A stretch of DNA of 64,000 bases from Myxococcales bacterium (GTDB lineage Bacteria; Myxococcota_A; UBA9042): positions 74,175-138,174 of the forward strand of contig SHZF01000004.1 of the NCBI GenBank assembly GCA_009692425.1. The letters run 5' to 3'. The translations under genes and the position numbers were made by a program. The first letter of the stretch is position 1. Each line of letters starts with the position of its first letter. A model generated the notes under the pieces. It saw only the letters and a program-made list of their open reading frames with translations, was not told where the DNA came from and made no database searches. This document shows positions 1 to 8,450 of the stretch, piece by piece.

Positions 1-618
1 CGCGACGACATCCTGTTCCGCCCGGAGCAGATCGGCGCTGCCTTGCAGGCCCAGGTGCCGGGCATGCGCTGGTCGTGCCTGCTGCGGGCCGACATGATGA
101 CGGACGACCGCGTGGGCCGGATGCGCGACGGCGGCTGTGCCGAGATTCGCGTCGGCTTCGAGAGCGGCGACGACCTCGTGCTGGCGACTGCAAACAAGAA
201 GACCGAAGTGTCCGACAACGTGCGCTGCATCGAGGTGTGCCGGCGCCAGGGCGTTCAGTTGTCGGGCTTCCTCATCGTCGGCCTGCCGGGCGAGACCGAG
301 CAATCGTTGCGTGCCACGGAGCGCTTCGTGGCCGACAATGGCGTGCGGGTGTCGGTGCACTTTCCGCTGCCCTTGCCGGGGACGGTCCTGTTTGACCAGG
401 GCCGCCGCGATGGGCTGATCCCAGACGAGGCCGCGTTGTTGCGCAACTTCTCGCTGCCCCAGTTGCCTGGCATGGTGCTGCAGGCGCCGCCGGTGAACTA
501 CACCGATCTGTCCAACGAGACGCTGGTGGCGTGGGCCATGCGGATCGCCGAAGCGGGCCGCACCGACCAGACCGAGACCCTGGCGACCGTATCGCCCCAC
601 GCCGATGCCCCTTTCTGA
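1..618 (+). CDS. Radical SAM protein, C-terminal part (5' end outside window)
   Basis: The reading frame is open from the first base, so only the last 205 residues are visible. They look like the second half of a radical SAM barrel: a strand with the RVGFESGDD motif, as in B12-type radical SAM enzymes that carry GxESG, then the strand GFLIVGLPGETEQSL, where the Gly-Leu-Pro-Gly-Glu turn is typical. The Cys-x3-Cys-x2-Cys cluster motif and any cobalamin-binding domain would lie upstream of the window. The stop codon sits 14 bp inside the next gene, so the two are probably co-transcribed and translationally coupled. The substrate cannot be named. The family call is fairly sure; subgroup and role are not. 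Confidence 0.75.
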   Translation, partial: RDDILFRPEQIGAALQAQVPGMRWSCLLRADMMTDDRVGRMRDGGCAEIRVGFESGDDLVLATANKKTEVSDNVRCIEVCRRQGVQLSGFLIVGLPGETEQSLRATERFVADNGVRVSVHFPLPLPGTVLFDQGRRDGLIPDEAALLRNFSLPQLPGMVLQAPPVNYTDLSNETLVAWAMRIAEAGRTDQTETLATVSPHADAPF

Positions 619-3184
619 CGCAGGTCGCGCGAGCCGGTCCGATCGGGTCGCCAGCGTGCGGGCCGAGTTGGCCGCGCTCGACGGCCCGGCGCTGGAGCAG
701 GCGCGGCTCGTGCGCGACCCCGGCTCGTACAACCTCGTGGTGCACTACCTGCCGCCCGAAGTGGCGCGCGACCACGACGCGACGCCCCTGCTCCAAGCGC
801 GGCTGCAGGAGCCCACGGGACCCGTCGGCCTGTACCTCCACGTGGCGCCGTGCACCGGGCGCTGCACCTTCTGCCACTACGCCATCGAAGTGAACCCGAC
901 CGAGGAGCGCCTCGACCGCTACTTGCGCGCCCTGGAACGAGAAATGACCGTGCGCTGGGCAGGCGGCCGCGTCGGCCCGGTGCGTTCGGTGCTCGTGGGC
1001 GGCGGCACGCCGACGTACCTGAGCGCGCCCCAACTCGATCGCCTGCTGACGCACTTGCGCGCGACGATCGACCTGCCCGCCGGCATCGAGATCACGGTGG
1101 AGTCCGCGCCGGAGACACTGACGCCCGCAAAGCTGGCCGTGCTGCGCGCCCACGGTGTCGATCGGCTCAACGTAGGCATCCAATCGTTCGACGACCCGTT
1201 GTTGCGCGTGCTCGGGCGGCGCCACGACGGCGACCAGGCGGCCGCTGCGGTCGAAATGGCGCATGCGGCCGGGTTTCCGCACGTCAACATCGACCTGATC
1301 TATGCGCTGCCGGGCCAGTCGCTCGACGTGTGGCTCGATTCCGTGGAGCGGGCGATCGGGTTGGGCGTGGCGAGCCTGACGACCTATCACCTGCGCAAGC
1401 GGCCCGACACGCGCATCTCGCGGCGGCCCTCGCCTGGCGCCGATGAAAACCTGGCAATGCACCTCGCGGCCATCCGCACGCTGGTCGATGCGGGCTACCG
1501 GCACAGCCTGGCCGACTACTTCTGCCGCAGCGACCTCGAGACTGCGCAGGTGCAGGCCCGCGACAAGTGGCGCGACATGCAACCCGTCGATGGCTGCGGC
1601 ATGGAGGCCTGTTCGCGGCGGCCCGATGTCGTCGCATTCAACCTGCCGGACCTCGACGGCTACTGCGCGGCCATCGAGGCACACGACGGCTGGGCGATCT
1701 CGCATGGGCGCGCGCTGCTGGCGCCCGAACAGATGGCGCAGCGGGCGATGTTCGCGTTGAAGGTGCTCGACGCCGATGGGGGCATCCAGCGCGAGGCGTT
1801 CGCGCGAGAGTTCTGCGTGTCGCTCGAAGACGCGTTCGGCTCCACCGTGGCCGAACTGGCGGCGCTCGGCGTGGTCGGCGACGACGGCCGTTGCGTGCGC
1901 CTGACGCAGACCGGCGCGCTGTTTGCCGACGAAGTCTGCCAGCGCTTCCAGGTCGGCGACCTCGGCAAGAAGATTCGGGCTCGCGTCAAGGTCGAGTCCC
2001 GCGGCGCACCGGTACCGTTGCCGCGCGCGCGGCGCTCCGAACTGCACGCGGCGGTCGCCGTCGTCGGTGCGGGCGCGGCGGGGCTTGCGGTCGCGGCCGA
2101 ACTCGCGCGCGACCTCGGCGCTGGCGTCATTGTGTTCGAGGCCGAGGTGGAGTCAGGGCACGGCGCGACCGTGGCCAGCCTGGGCGGCTTCCGGTTCCAG
2201 CACGACGACGAGGTCCTCGCGCAGTTGAGCGCCGCCGCTTGGCCGGGACTGCAGGCGCTGCACGCCGAAGCCGACCTTGCCTTGCGCCAGGACGGCTACC
2301 TTTTCTTGGCGACGGCTCCCGGTGACGACGCTGGGCTCGCCCGCCAGGTCGCCCACGCCGCCGCCGTCGGCCACGCGCCGCTGCTGCTGACAGCAGCCGA
2401 AGTCGCGCGCCGTTGGCCGGCCCTGTACACCGGCGACGTGCGGTGCGCGGCGTGGGGCGCGGGCGAGGGCCACTTGGACCCAGCGCGCCTGCTGACGGCG
2501 CTGCGCCGCCGGACCCTACAACACCACGGCCGCATCGAGACGGACGCGAAGGTGACCGACCTCGCCGTCGCAGGCGGCCGGGTCGTCGGCGTCAAGACGC
2601 GCGCGGCCACGTTTTTCGCCGAGACGGTTGTGCTCGCTGCGGGTGCCGGGAGCGCCGACCTGCTCGCCCGCGCGGGCGTGCATTTGCCGCTGCAGACCGA
2701 CCGCCGCCATGTGCAGCGGGTCGATGCCCCGGGGCTGTGGCCTGCCGACGGCCCTCTCGTGCTCACGTGGTCGCCACGCCTGTACTTTCGCGGCGATGCC
2801 AGTGGGCTCGTGCTGTCGACGTGGGAGTCGATCGCTCCGGACGACACGGGCCTTTCCCTCGTCGCCCGGGTCCGCGAGCGCGCACTCCAGCGCCTGCCCG
2901 GGCTGGCCAACGTGGGCGTGCGCCCGGGTTGGAGCGGAGCCATCGTGCGCACGCCGGACGGACGCCCGCTGGTCGGGCCGTGCCCCGGCCTCGACGGACT
3001 CGTGCTGGCGGCGGGTCTGGGCGGCAGCGGCGTCATGCACTCGATGGCCATCGGTCGGCTTGCGGCGCACTGGGTGCAAGGCGACCAGGGCGCCAACCCT
3101 GTGTTGCGTGCCGCGCTGGACCCACGTCGGCTGACGCTCAAGCCCCCAGCAGATCGAGCGCCGCCCCCGGCTCCGCCACCGTAA
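605..3184 (+). CDS. HemW/HemN-like radical SAM enzyme fused to FAD-dependent oxidoreductase
   Basis: An 859-residue protein with two enzymes in one chain. Residues ~70-460 are a HemW/HemN-type radical SAM domain: Cys83-x3-Cys87-x2-Cys90 with Phe before the third Cys, then VGGGTPTYL at ~131-139 and a QSFDDPLLRVLGR segment resembling the HemW family. Residues ~480-850 are a DAO-type FAD oxidoreductase: dinucleotide motif VVGAGAAGLAVA near 487 and a closing GLGGSGVMHS segment typical of sarcosine/glycine-oxidase-like proteins. Neither a heme nor a demethylase role is safe to assign. The gene overlaps its upstream radical SAM neighbour by 14 bp, and its 3' end overlaps the converging HAD gene by 47 bp. 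The context of aminotransferase, aldolase and further radical SAM genes suggests a biosynthetic role. Domain calls are confident; the substrate is unknown. Confidence 0.85.
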   Translation: MPLSDAGRASRSDRVASVRAELAALDGPALEQARLVRDPGSYNLVVHYLPPEVARDHDATPLLQARLQEPTGPVGLYLHVAPCTGRCTFCHYAIEVNPTEERLDRYLRALEREMTVRWAGGRVGPVRSVLVGGGTPTYLSAPQLDRLLTHLRATIDLPAGIEITVESAPETLTPAKLAVLRAHGVDRLNVGIQSFDDPLLRVLGRRHDGDQAAAAVEMAHAAGFPHVNIDLIYALPGQSLDVWLDSVERAIGLGVASLTTYHLRKRPDTRISRRPSPGADENLAMHLAAIRTLVDAGYRHSLADYFCRSDLETAQVQARDKWRDMQPVDGCGMEACSRRPDVVAFNLPDLDGYCAAIEAHDGWAISHGRALLAPEQMAQRAMFALKVLDADGGIQREAFAREFCVSLEDAFGSTVAELAALGVVGDDGRCVRLTQTGALFADEVCQRFQVGDLGKKIRARVKVESRGAPVPLPRARRSELHAAVAVVGAGAAGLAVAAELARDLGAGVIVFEAEVESGHGATVASLGGFRFQHDDEVLAQLSAAAWPGLQALHAEADLALRQDGYLFLATAPGDDAGLARQVAHAAAVGHAPLLLTAAEVARRWPALYTGDVRCAAWGAGEGHLDPARLLTALRRRTLQHHGRIETDAKVTDLAVAGGRVVGVKTRAATFFAETVVLAAGAGSADLLARAGVHLPLQTDRRHVQRVDAPGLWPADGPLVLTWSPRLYFRGDASGLVLSTWESIAPDDTGLSLVARVRERALQRLPGLANVGVRPGWSGAIVRTPDGRPLVGPCPGLDGLVLAAGLGGSGVMHSMAIGRLAAHWVQGDQGANPVLRAALDPRRLTLKPPADRAPPPAPPP

Positions 3185-3944
3185 GGTCCGCGTCGGGCCA
3201 CGGCGCCACGCCTGGTTCGGACAGCACGTGGACGAGGAGAGCCCGCAACTGCGGAAACGCCGTACGAAACTGCCGCACGGCGTCGCAATCGTCCTGCGTG
3301 TCGCCGAAATAGATGATCCCGGGCGCCTGCATCCGGTGGGCGAGGGCGGCCAAGGGCGCCGGGTCCGGCTTCCAGGCACCGTCGTCGGGCGTCGCCACGC
3401 AGTCCGCGCGCAGGCCGGCAAAAAAGCGCCAGCGATCAAACACGAGGTCGGCCTCGCGGCGGCGGCGGCCGGTATAGACGCCGAGCGGTCGGCGACACGG
3501 CGGGCGGTCGATGGACAGCAGCGCCCGGTCCCGGTTCGTCAGCCCCGGGAATCCGCCGCGCGGGGTGCCCCCGTAGACGCTCTCGAAGCGCGCCGAGCCG
3601 ACATAGGCTTCGTGGCACCATGCCAGCGCGACCTTGTCGTCACGCCGCACGGCCACGCGGCGACGCGCGGGCTCCGGCAGCGGCCCGAGGCTCGCCGACA
3701 GCAGGGCCGCCACGGTGTGTTCGGGCGCGTTGAATCCCCCGCGGCGCTTCAATGCGTGGACATCCTCGAGCGTGGGCAGCGTGAGGTCGCGCGCGTCCAG
3801 GCCGAGGTCTTCGACGAGGTAGCGCGCGATGCCGTCCAGGTAGGCCTGGCGGTAGCTGGCGCGCACGTCGAGCACGACGCCATCGAGGTCGAGCACGAGG
3901 GCAAGGTCGCGCGCGCAGCCCACGTCGAACGCGCCGGTCGTCAT
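3138..3944 (-). CDS. HAD-superfamily phosphatase (subfamily IA-like)
   Basis: 268 residues. All four HAD motifs are visible: motif I LVLDLDGVVLDV (Asp nucleophile and Asp+2), motif II VYTGRRR, motif III Lys in AWKPDPAPL and motif IV IYFGDTQDDCDAV, so it should be an active phosphohydrolase. The DVRASYR stretch just after motif I recalls the small HAD-IA clade TIGR01548, from memory and unverified. The start is set by a 4-bp ATGA overlap with the aminotransferase stop; longer in-frame extensions upstream would run through that gene. A HisC-like aminotransferase translationally coupled to a HAD enzyme suggests that a phosphorylated amino product is dephosphorylated, as in histidinol phosphate chemistry, but no other his genes are present. 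The 3' end overlaps the plus-strand fusion gene. Confidence 0.85.
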   Translation of the reverse strand: MTTGAFDVGCARDLALVLDLDGVVLDVRASYRQAYLDGIARYLVEDLGLDARDLTLPTLEDVHALKRRGGFNAPEHTVAALLSASLGPLPEPARRRVAVRRDDKVALAWCHEAYVGSARFESVYGGTPRGGFPGLTNRDRALLSIDRPPCRRPLGVYTGRRRREADLVFDRWRFFAGLRADCVATPDDGAWKPDPAPLAALAHRMQAPGIIYFGDTQDDCDAVRQFRTAFPQLRALLVHVLSEPGVAPWPDADLTVAEPGAALDLLGA

Positions 3945-5047
3945 CGCGCGTGCTCGAAGGCAAGGACCACGCGATCGTTCTCGGCGGGCGTTCCGACGCC
4001 GATGCGCAGGCAGCCCTGCAGGCCGGGCTCCCGACCGACGTCGCGCACGACGACCGCCCGGTTGCGCAGGTGTGCCAGAACGTTCGCTGCGCCGCCATCG
4101 ACGTGAACGAGCAGGAAATTCGCCGCCGACGGCAGCACGCGCACGCCGCCAACCGCTGCGAGCCGGCTTGCGAGCCGGTCGCGCTCCGCACACGTGGTGG
4201 CCGTGCGTGCCGCGCCGGTGCCAACCACAAGTGCCGGGTCGCCGCGCTCGAAGACCACCTGGGCCACGAGCTGCGCGAGCAGTCCGACGGAATACGGCAG
4301 GCTGGCGCGCGCGAACACGGCCGCCGTGGCGGGATGGGCGACGAGCAGGCCGATGCGGACGCCCGCGACACCGTACGCCTTCGACAGCGTGCGCAACACC
4401 ACGAGCGCGGGCTCTTGGGCCGTGGCGGCGACCAGCGAGGCGCCCGCGTACTCGGCGTAGGCCTCGTCGAGTACGAGCAGGCCGCCGCGCTCGCGCAGCA
4501 GCGCCGCCAGTTCGAGCAGCGGCTCGGCCGCGTGCAGGGCGCCGGTGGGATTGCCGGGGTTCGACAGCAGCACCACGGGCAGCGCGAGCCTGCAAACGCA
4601 AGCGTGGAGCGCCGGGAGGTCGAGGGCAAATGGCTGCAAGGCATCGATCGCCGCAACAGGCACCTGGCGGGTGGCGAGCCCTTGGATGGCGATGGCGCGG
4701 CTGTGGACCGGATAATCCGGCGGACACTGCACGACGGTCGTCGCGGGGTCGAGTGCGCCGGCGAGGAGCCCGATGAGGGCGTTGCTGCCATTGCCGACCA
4801 CGATCGCTCGGGGGTCGAGGGCCCAGGCGGCCGCGACCGCCGTACGCACGCCCGCGGCATCGGGGTCGGGGTAGCGGCGCCACGAGTCGGCGGCCAGGCG
4901 CTCCAGGACCGCCGCACGCAAGCCCGGATCGACATCGGTCGCCGCCTCGTTGTGGTCCAGCTTTGCAACGCCCGGGGCGGGCCGGTGCCAACTGGAAACG
5001 TAGTCCGGGGCTGCGAGCAGTGCGCGGCGCAAGGGCAAGCCGCTCAT
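3941..5047 (-). CDS. HisC-like PLP-dependent aminotransferase (fold type I)
   Basis: 368 residues, normal length for histidinol-phosphate aminotransferases. Visible family features are KLDHNEA near the N-terminus, LLSNPGNPTGAL (the NPxNPTG substrate/PLP loop), VLDEAYAEYAGA (Asp contacting the PLP ring nitrogen) and TLSKAYGVAGVRIG, in which the Lys is the Schiff-base residue. The C-terminal VVVRDVGREPGLQGCLRIGVG matches the usual HisC end. The ATG is chosen because it overlaps the stop of the upstream LdpA-like gene by 4 bp. It sits between LdpA-like and HAD genes and not among histidine genes, so a role in a specialised pathway is more likely than in histidine synthesis. Cobalamin-pathway CobD-like decarboxylase is an alternative fold member, though the motifs fit HisC better. 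Confidence 0.85.
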   Translation of the reverse strand: MSGLPLRRALLAAPDYVSSWHRPAPGVAKLDHNEAATDVDPGLRAAVLERLAADSWRRYPDPDAAGVRTAVAAAWALDPRAIVVGNGSNALIGLLAGALDPATTVVQCPPDYPVHSRAIAIQGLATRQVPVAAIDALQPFALDLPALHACVCRLALPVVLLSNPGNPTGALHAAEPLLELAALLRERGGLLVLDEAYAEYAGASLVAATAQEPALVVLRTLSKAYGVAGVRIGLLVAHPATAAVFARASLPYSVGLLAQLVAQVVFERGDPALVVGTGAARTATTCAERDRLASRLAAVGGVRVLPSAANFLLVHVDGGAANVLAHLRNRAVVVRDVGREPGLQGCLRIGVGTPAENDRVVLAFEHAR

Positions 5048-5916
5048 GGTGCCGGCACTCCTGCGCCCGTCGCAACGGGGTTGTCCCCCGTGGCGGCGTC
5101 CACCAGCGCGCGCGCCGCGGCACACCAGTGCACGAACGCGGCTTCGTCCCCCTGGCACGTCGGTGCGCGCAGCGCCTCAGCAATCGCGGCGTGGGCGGCC
5201 GTGCCGATGCCGATGCCATCGATGTCCAGGCCGCGCGCGTGACAGTGCGCCCGCGTCGCGCGGTTGGCGCCGCCGGCCAGTTGCAGGGCACTACGCACGA
5301 TGGCGCCGCGCACGGCCAGTGCCAATTCGATCGACGGCGCATCCGGCTCGCCGTGGCGCGCGCCGCCCATGGGCAGCGCCTCGATCTGCAGGATCAGCGC
5401 CTGGCCAGCGACGGCTTCGGCGACCGCGATCTGGTGGCGCAGGGTCGCCAGGTCCGGTCCGCCGAGGCTCAGCGCCAGCGGTCCCTGAGCGCCCAGCACG
5501 CCCTGCAGGCTTGCGACCAGATCGGCGAGATGGTCGGGCGCGCAGCCCGTGGCGTGCAATTCGACGGCCTGCGCCCCCGCAGCGAGGCAGTCGGCCACGA
5601 TGACAAGGTCACCTTGCCACGCGGGGGCGCCGGCCGCGACGTGCGGGTCTCCCGGCAGCCCCAGGCTCACCATCAGGAGCGGCACCGCGACATCAGATCG
5701 AAGGCTCACCGCACGCTCGAAGCCACGCAGCGCCGCCGCCACGACATCGGTGCGCGGCGCCACGTCGAGGGCGTGCGCGCCGGCCCATGCGTACAGGCAC
5801 GCCATCCGTTCGACCAACGGCAAGTCGAAGCGGCCCAAGCCAATGATGATCTTGCAAAATCGTCGTTCGCGCAGGGCGGCGCGGGCTCGCGTAACGGCGG
5901 CTGGGCTGGGCACCAT
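5044..5916 (-). CDS. LdpA/DUF561-like TIM-barrel protein
   Basis: 290 residues of a beta/alpha-barrel type protein. The N-terminal third (KIIIGLGRFDLPLVERMACLY, then AWAGAHALDVAP and PLLMVSLGLPGDPH) resembles the barrel part of cyanobacterial light-dependent-period protein LdpA: a region on ordering of a Cys-free barrel with an AGAxxxDVA strand and an MVSLxxxxDPH strand. The N-terminal Fe-S-type segment and Cys clusters of full LdpA are not present. No catalytic residues can be assigned with certainty. It starts 9 bp after the aldolase stop and overlaps the aminotransferase start by 4 bp, so it is firmly inside the operon. The barrel fold is moderately sure; the LdpA relation is read by eye and needs a profile search. 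Confidence 0.6.
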   Translation of the reverse strand: MVPSPAAVTRARAALRERRFCKIIIGLGRFDLPLVERMACLYAWAGAHALDVAPRTDVVAAALRGFERAVSLRSDVAVPLLMVSLGLPGDPHVAAGAPAWQGDLVIVADCLAAGAQAVELHATGCAPDHLADLVASLQGVLGAQGPLALSLGGPDLATLRHQIAVAEAVAGQALILQIEALPMGGARHGEPDAPSIELALAVRGAIVRSALQLAGGANRATRAHCHARGLDIDGIGIGTAAHAAIAEALRAPTCQGDEAAFVHWCAAARALVDAATGDNPVATGAGVPAP

Positions 5917-5925
5917 CTCGTGCCC

Positions 5926-6771
5926 CTAGCCGCCGAGCCGGGCCGTGGCGACGTGCAGCCGCGCGAGGTGGTCGCCTGCCCGCTCCGGAAAGCGTGCCGC
6001 CAGCACCCTCATCAGCGCGATCTCCAGTTGCAGCGCCTGGGGCACGACCCGCTCTAACTCCGCGCCGGGCCCGAGCCGGAACGCCACGCAACGCGTCTGG
6101 AACCCCGCCAGCGTCACGCGCTCGACCAGCGGCCTCAGCGAGGCCACCGTCACGCTGCCGCCCACCATCGCAGGCAGACGGTGGGCGCCGACCTGCCGGA
6201 CGATGTCGCAGACTGCGGCGTGCATCGGTTCGTCGGTGACGCGGAAGCCAAGGGATGCCGCGAGGTCGGAGCGGCCGACGTTGATGAAGGTGAGCTTGCG
6301 CGCATTCGGGTCCGCCAACATCGCCGGCAGGGCGGCCCACGCCGTGCGGGTCTCGACGTTGATGCCAAGCCGCAGGCCCGGCTCGGTGCCGAACACCTCG
6401 GTCGCCGCCTCGATGAAGCGCGCCAGCCCGTATTCGCTCTCGACCATCGGGGCGACCAGCCCACAGGCTCCCACGGCCTTGGCCTGGCGAATGTCGGCGC
6501 GCGCGCACGGCCCGCCGATCTTGATCACGATGTCGGCACTGGCAGGCAGGACGCTGCGGATGAAGGCGATCTCGCCGAAGTCGAGCCCCTCCTCCTCGGT
6601 GCCGAGCTTGAAGTACTCGATGTGGGCGACGCTCTCCGTGCGCTGGAGTTCTTGCCCAAATGCAGCGAGCGCGCTGGGCAGATCAGCCGGGACGGCCGTG
6701 ACATCCGGTAGCGGCACGCCGACTTGAACGGCTTCGCGCGGCCGGTCCGCAAACCCCAAAGGTGAATTCAT
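5926..6771 (-). CDS. HpcH/HpaI aldolase/citrate lyase-like barrel enzyme
   Basis: 281 residues, near the usual size of class II HpcH/HpaI aldolases that add or cleave pyruvate or related enolates with a divalent metal. Two metal ligands can be placed by analogy with E. coli HpaI: Glu in NVETRTAW and Asp in VGRSDLAASLG. The strand ACGLVAPMVES matches the conserved VPMV strand. Where HpaI has the catalytic Arg of VVRP, this protein has VIKIGGP, so Lys stands at or next to that site and the substrate may differ. The N-terminal 60 residues are not of the typical family type. It begins a tight group with the LdpA-like, aminotransferase and HAD genes and lies 149 bp after the radical SAM gene. CitE-like lyase is an alternative. 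Confidence 0.7.
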   Translation of the reverse strand: MNSPLGFADRPREAVQVGVPLPDVTAVPADLPSALAAFGQELQRTESVAHIEYFKLGTEEEGLDFGEIAFIRSVLPASADIVIKIGGPCARADIRQAKAVGACGLVAPMVESEYGLARFIEAATEVFGTEPGLRLGINVETRTAWAALPAMLADPNARKLTFINVGRSDLAASLGFRVTDEPMHAAVCDIVRQVGAHRLPAMVGGSVTVASLRPLVERVTLAGFQTRCVAFRLGPGAELERVVPQALQLEIALMRVLAARFPERAGDHLARLHVATARLGG

Positions 6772-6920
6772 GCCGCGGCTCCGACGGAGCGCACGGGCGA
6801 GGGGTCGAGGGGCCTGTGCGCAATGGGGTCGCCCGGATTCATCCAGGGACCGTGCAATTCGAGCCTAGCGACGGGTCCACGGCGTGTCAACGCAAACGGC
6901 GGGCTGCCAAAGGACCCCGA

Positions 6921-8450
6921 TCACAGGCTCAGGCTGATGGGTTCCGACTCGCTGGCGGCCATCGCGCGCACGGCACCGTCATAGTCGGCGCTGCGCAGGC
7001 AGGTGAGCACGTCGCGCAGCACCGGGGTCGGCACCAGGCTGAAATTGAGGCGCTCCGGCACGGCGAAGAAGTTGAATCCCTCACGAATCCAGCCGCGAAA
7101 GGTCGCCTCGTCGAACCAGCCCTGCTTCAAGGCCTGGCGGTAGTACGCGGTGCCGGGCAGGTAGAGAAGATTCGAAAACGACGCGGCATCGACGAGGCCG
7201 CGGCTGACCCAGTCGCGTGTCTGCGTCACGTCGGTGTGGAGTTCGCGCGTGGTCTGCCCGGGGAACCCGGTCATCATGTAGAGGTGGACCTTGAGCCCGG
7301 CCTGCCGGAAGCGCTTCCACAGCGCCTCGACTTGGGGAATCGTGTACTTCTTGAACAGCTTCTTGTCGTCGAAGCGCGGCGAGAACGTCTCGATCGAGAT
7401 CGTGATGAGGTCGGTGCCGGCGCGCACGCACAGGTCGATGAAGGCGTCGTCGGGCTCCGTGCCGTTCATGTACACGGGCAGGAAGGTCGAATTCGGGTGC
7501 GTCAGGATGAAGTCGCCGCCGGTGTCGTCGCGCCAGTCGGCCATGCGCTTGAGCAGGACGCGGTCGAGTTCGTGCAGACAGAAGTTCTCGGAAATATTGT
7601 AGAAGATTCGCACGCCGCGGTCATAGGCATAGCGCAGGTCGCCGAGGATGCGTTCGACGCCGACCGGCCGCATCTCAGGGGTGAAGTGGCTGCCGCAGAA
7701 ACGGCACGCGAGCGGGCAGCCGCGCGTGGGCATCAGGGGCGTCGAGTGCAGGGCCGTGGCCGCGCGCTTGTACAGGAAGTCCTTCGGCGACTCGTGCAGG
7801 ACCACTTCGCGGTAGCGAAACTGGCCGTCCGGCTTCCACAGCACGAGGTCCTGGGCGAAGGAGCCGCCGAGGGTTGCCTCGGGCCAGGCGCGCGGGGCGG
7901 CCGGGTCGCACGTGTCGCGGGTGTACACGCCTGGAATCCTCACAGGATCCAGATGGTTGCGTCCGCACAGCGCGTTCACGAGCTGCACGATGGTCTGCTC
8001 GCCCTCGCCTTGCACCACAAAATCGACGGCCGGGTTCTCCAGGTGCCAGTGCGGCATCAGCGACGCGTGGCGGCCGCCGACGACGAGCACGGCATCGGGC
8101 AGCGTACGCTTCACGAGGCTCGCCATGTGGTCCGTCGCCGGGAAGTCGCACGTGAACATCGACGTCAGGCACACCACGGCGGGCGCGACCTCACGCAGCC
8201 ACGCTTCGACCGTCGCGTCCGGCGCGCCCTTGTAGAGCAGCGCCTCGCTCCAATCGCCCAAGGCGTCGCCTTCCTCGCACGCCACGTCGTAGAACCACAG
8301 GTCGCCGAAGCCACCATCGCGCAGGGCGCCGAGGATCGACATTGCGGTGGTCGAGACGTTGAACGAGTGCAGGTAGTCGCGCGCGGCCCGCGGCACCAGT
8401 TGGCCCGGCTGCAAGAAAACGATGCGGGGCTCGGACGGCAGATGATGCAT
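6921..8450 (-). CDS. Radical SAM protein with B12-binding-like N-terminal domain
   Basis: 509 residues. Residues ~1-180 form a Rossmann-like domain typical of B12-dependent radical SAM enzymes: RIVFLQPGQLVPR, then VVCLTSMFTCDFP, VLVVGGRHASLMP and VDFVVQGEGEQTI (the usual GGxHxxxxP and GEGE signatures). The canonical DxHxxG His ligand is not evident, so cobalamin binding is uncertain. The radical SAM core has Cys245-x3-Cys249-x2-Cys252 in TRGCPLACRFC, later ISIETFS and MMTGFPGQT. The ATG at 8450 is chosen because FLQPGQ follows directly; an in-frame extension upstream has no domain. A 121-bp spacer separates it from the divergent cyclotransferase gene. It is probably co-directional and co-regulated with the aldolase-to-HAD group downstream. 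Methyltransferase, isomerase or ring-forming chemistry are all possible. Confidence 0.85.
   Translation of the reverse strand: MHHLPSEPRIVFLQPGQLVPRAARDYLHSFNVSTTAMSILGALRDGGFGDLWFYDVACEEGDALGDWSEALLYKGAPDATVEAWLREVAPAVVCLTSMFTCDFPATDHMASLVKRTLPDAVLVVGGRHASLMPHWHLENPAVDFVVQGEGEQTIVQLVNALCGRNHLDPVRIPGVYTRDTCDPAAPRAWPEATLGGSFAQDLVLWKPDGQFRYREVVLHESPKDFLYKRAATALHSTPLMPTRGCPLACRFCGSHFTPEMRPVGVERILGDLRYAYDRGVRIFYNISENFCLHELDRVLLKRMADWRDDTGGDFILTHPNSTFLPVYMNGTEPDDAFIDLCVRAGTDLITISIETFSPRFDDKKLFKKYTIPQVEALWKRFRQAGLKVHLYMMTGFPGQTTRELHTDVTQTRDWVSRGLVDAASFSNLLYLPGTAYYRQALKQGWFDEATFRGWIREGFNFFAVPERLNFSLVPTPVLRDVLTCLRSADYDGAVRAMAASESEPISLSL

Noticed and set aside
272-2047. 591-codon open frame on the minus strand across the radical SAM genes
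   Set aside because: Its translation is Arg/Ala/His-rich low-sense text and runs opposite to two genes with clear motifs; it is a high-GC shadow frame.
3941-5047. Calling the aminotransferase gene hisC and the HAD gene hisB-like
   Set aside because: No other histidine genes occur, and the neighbours point to a specialised pathway.
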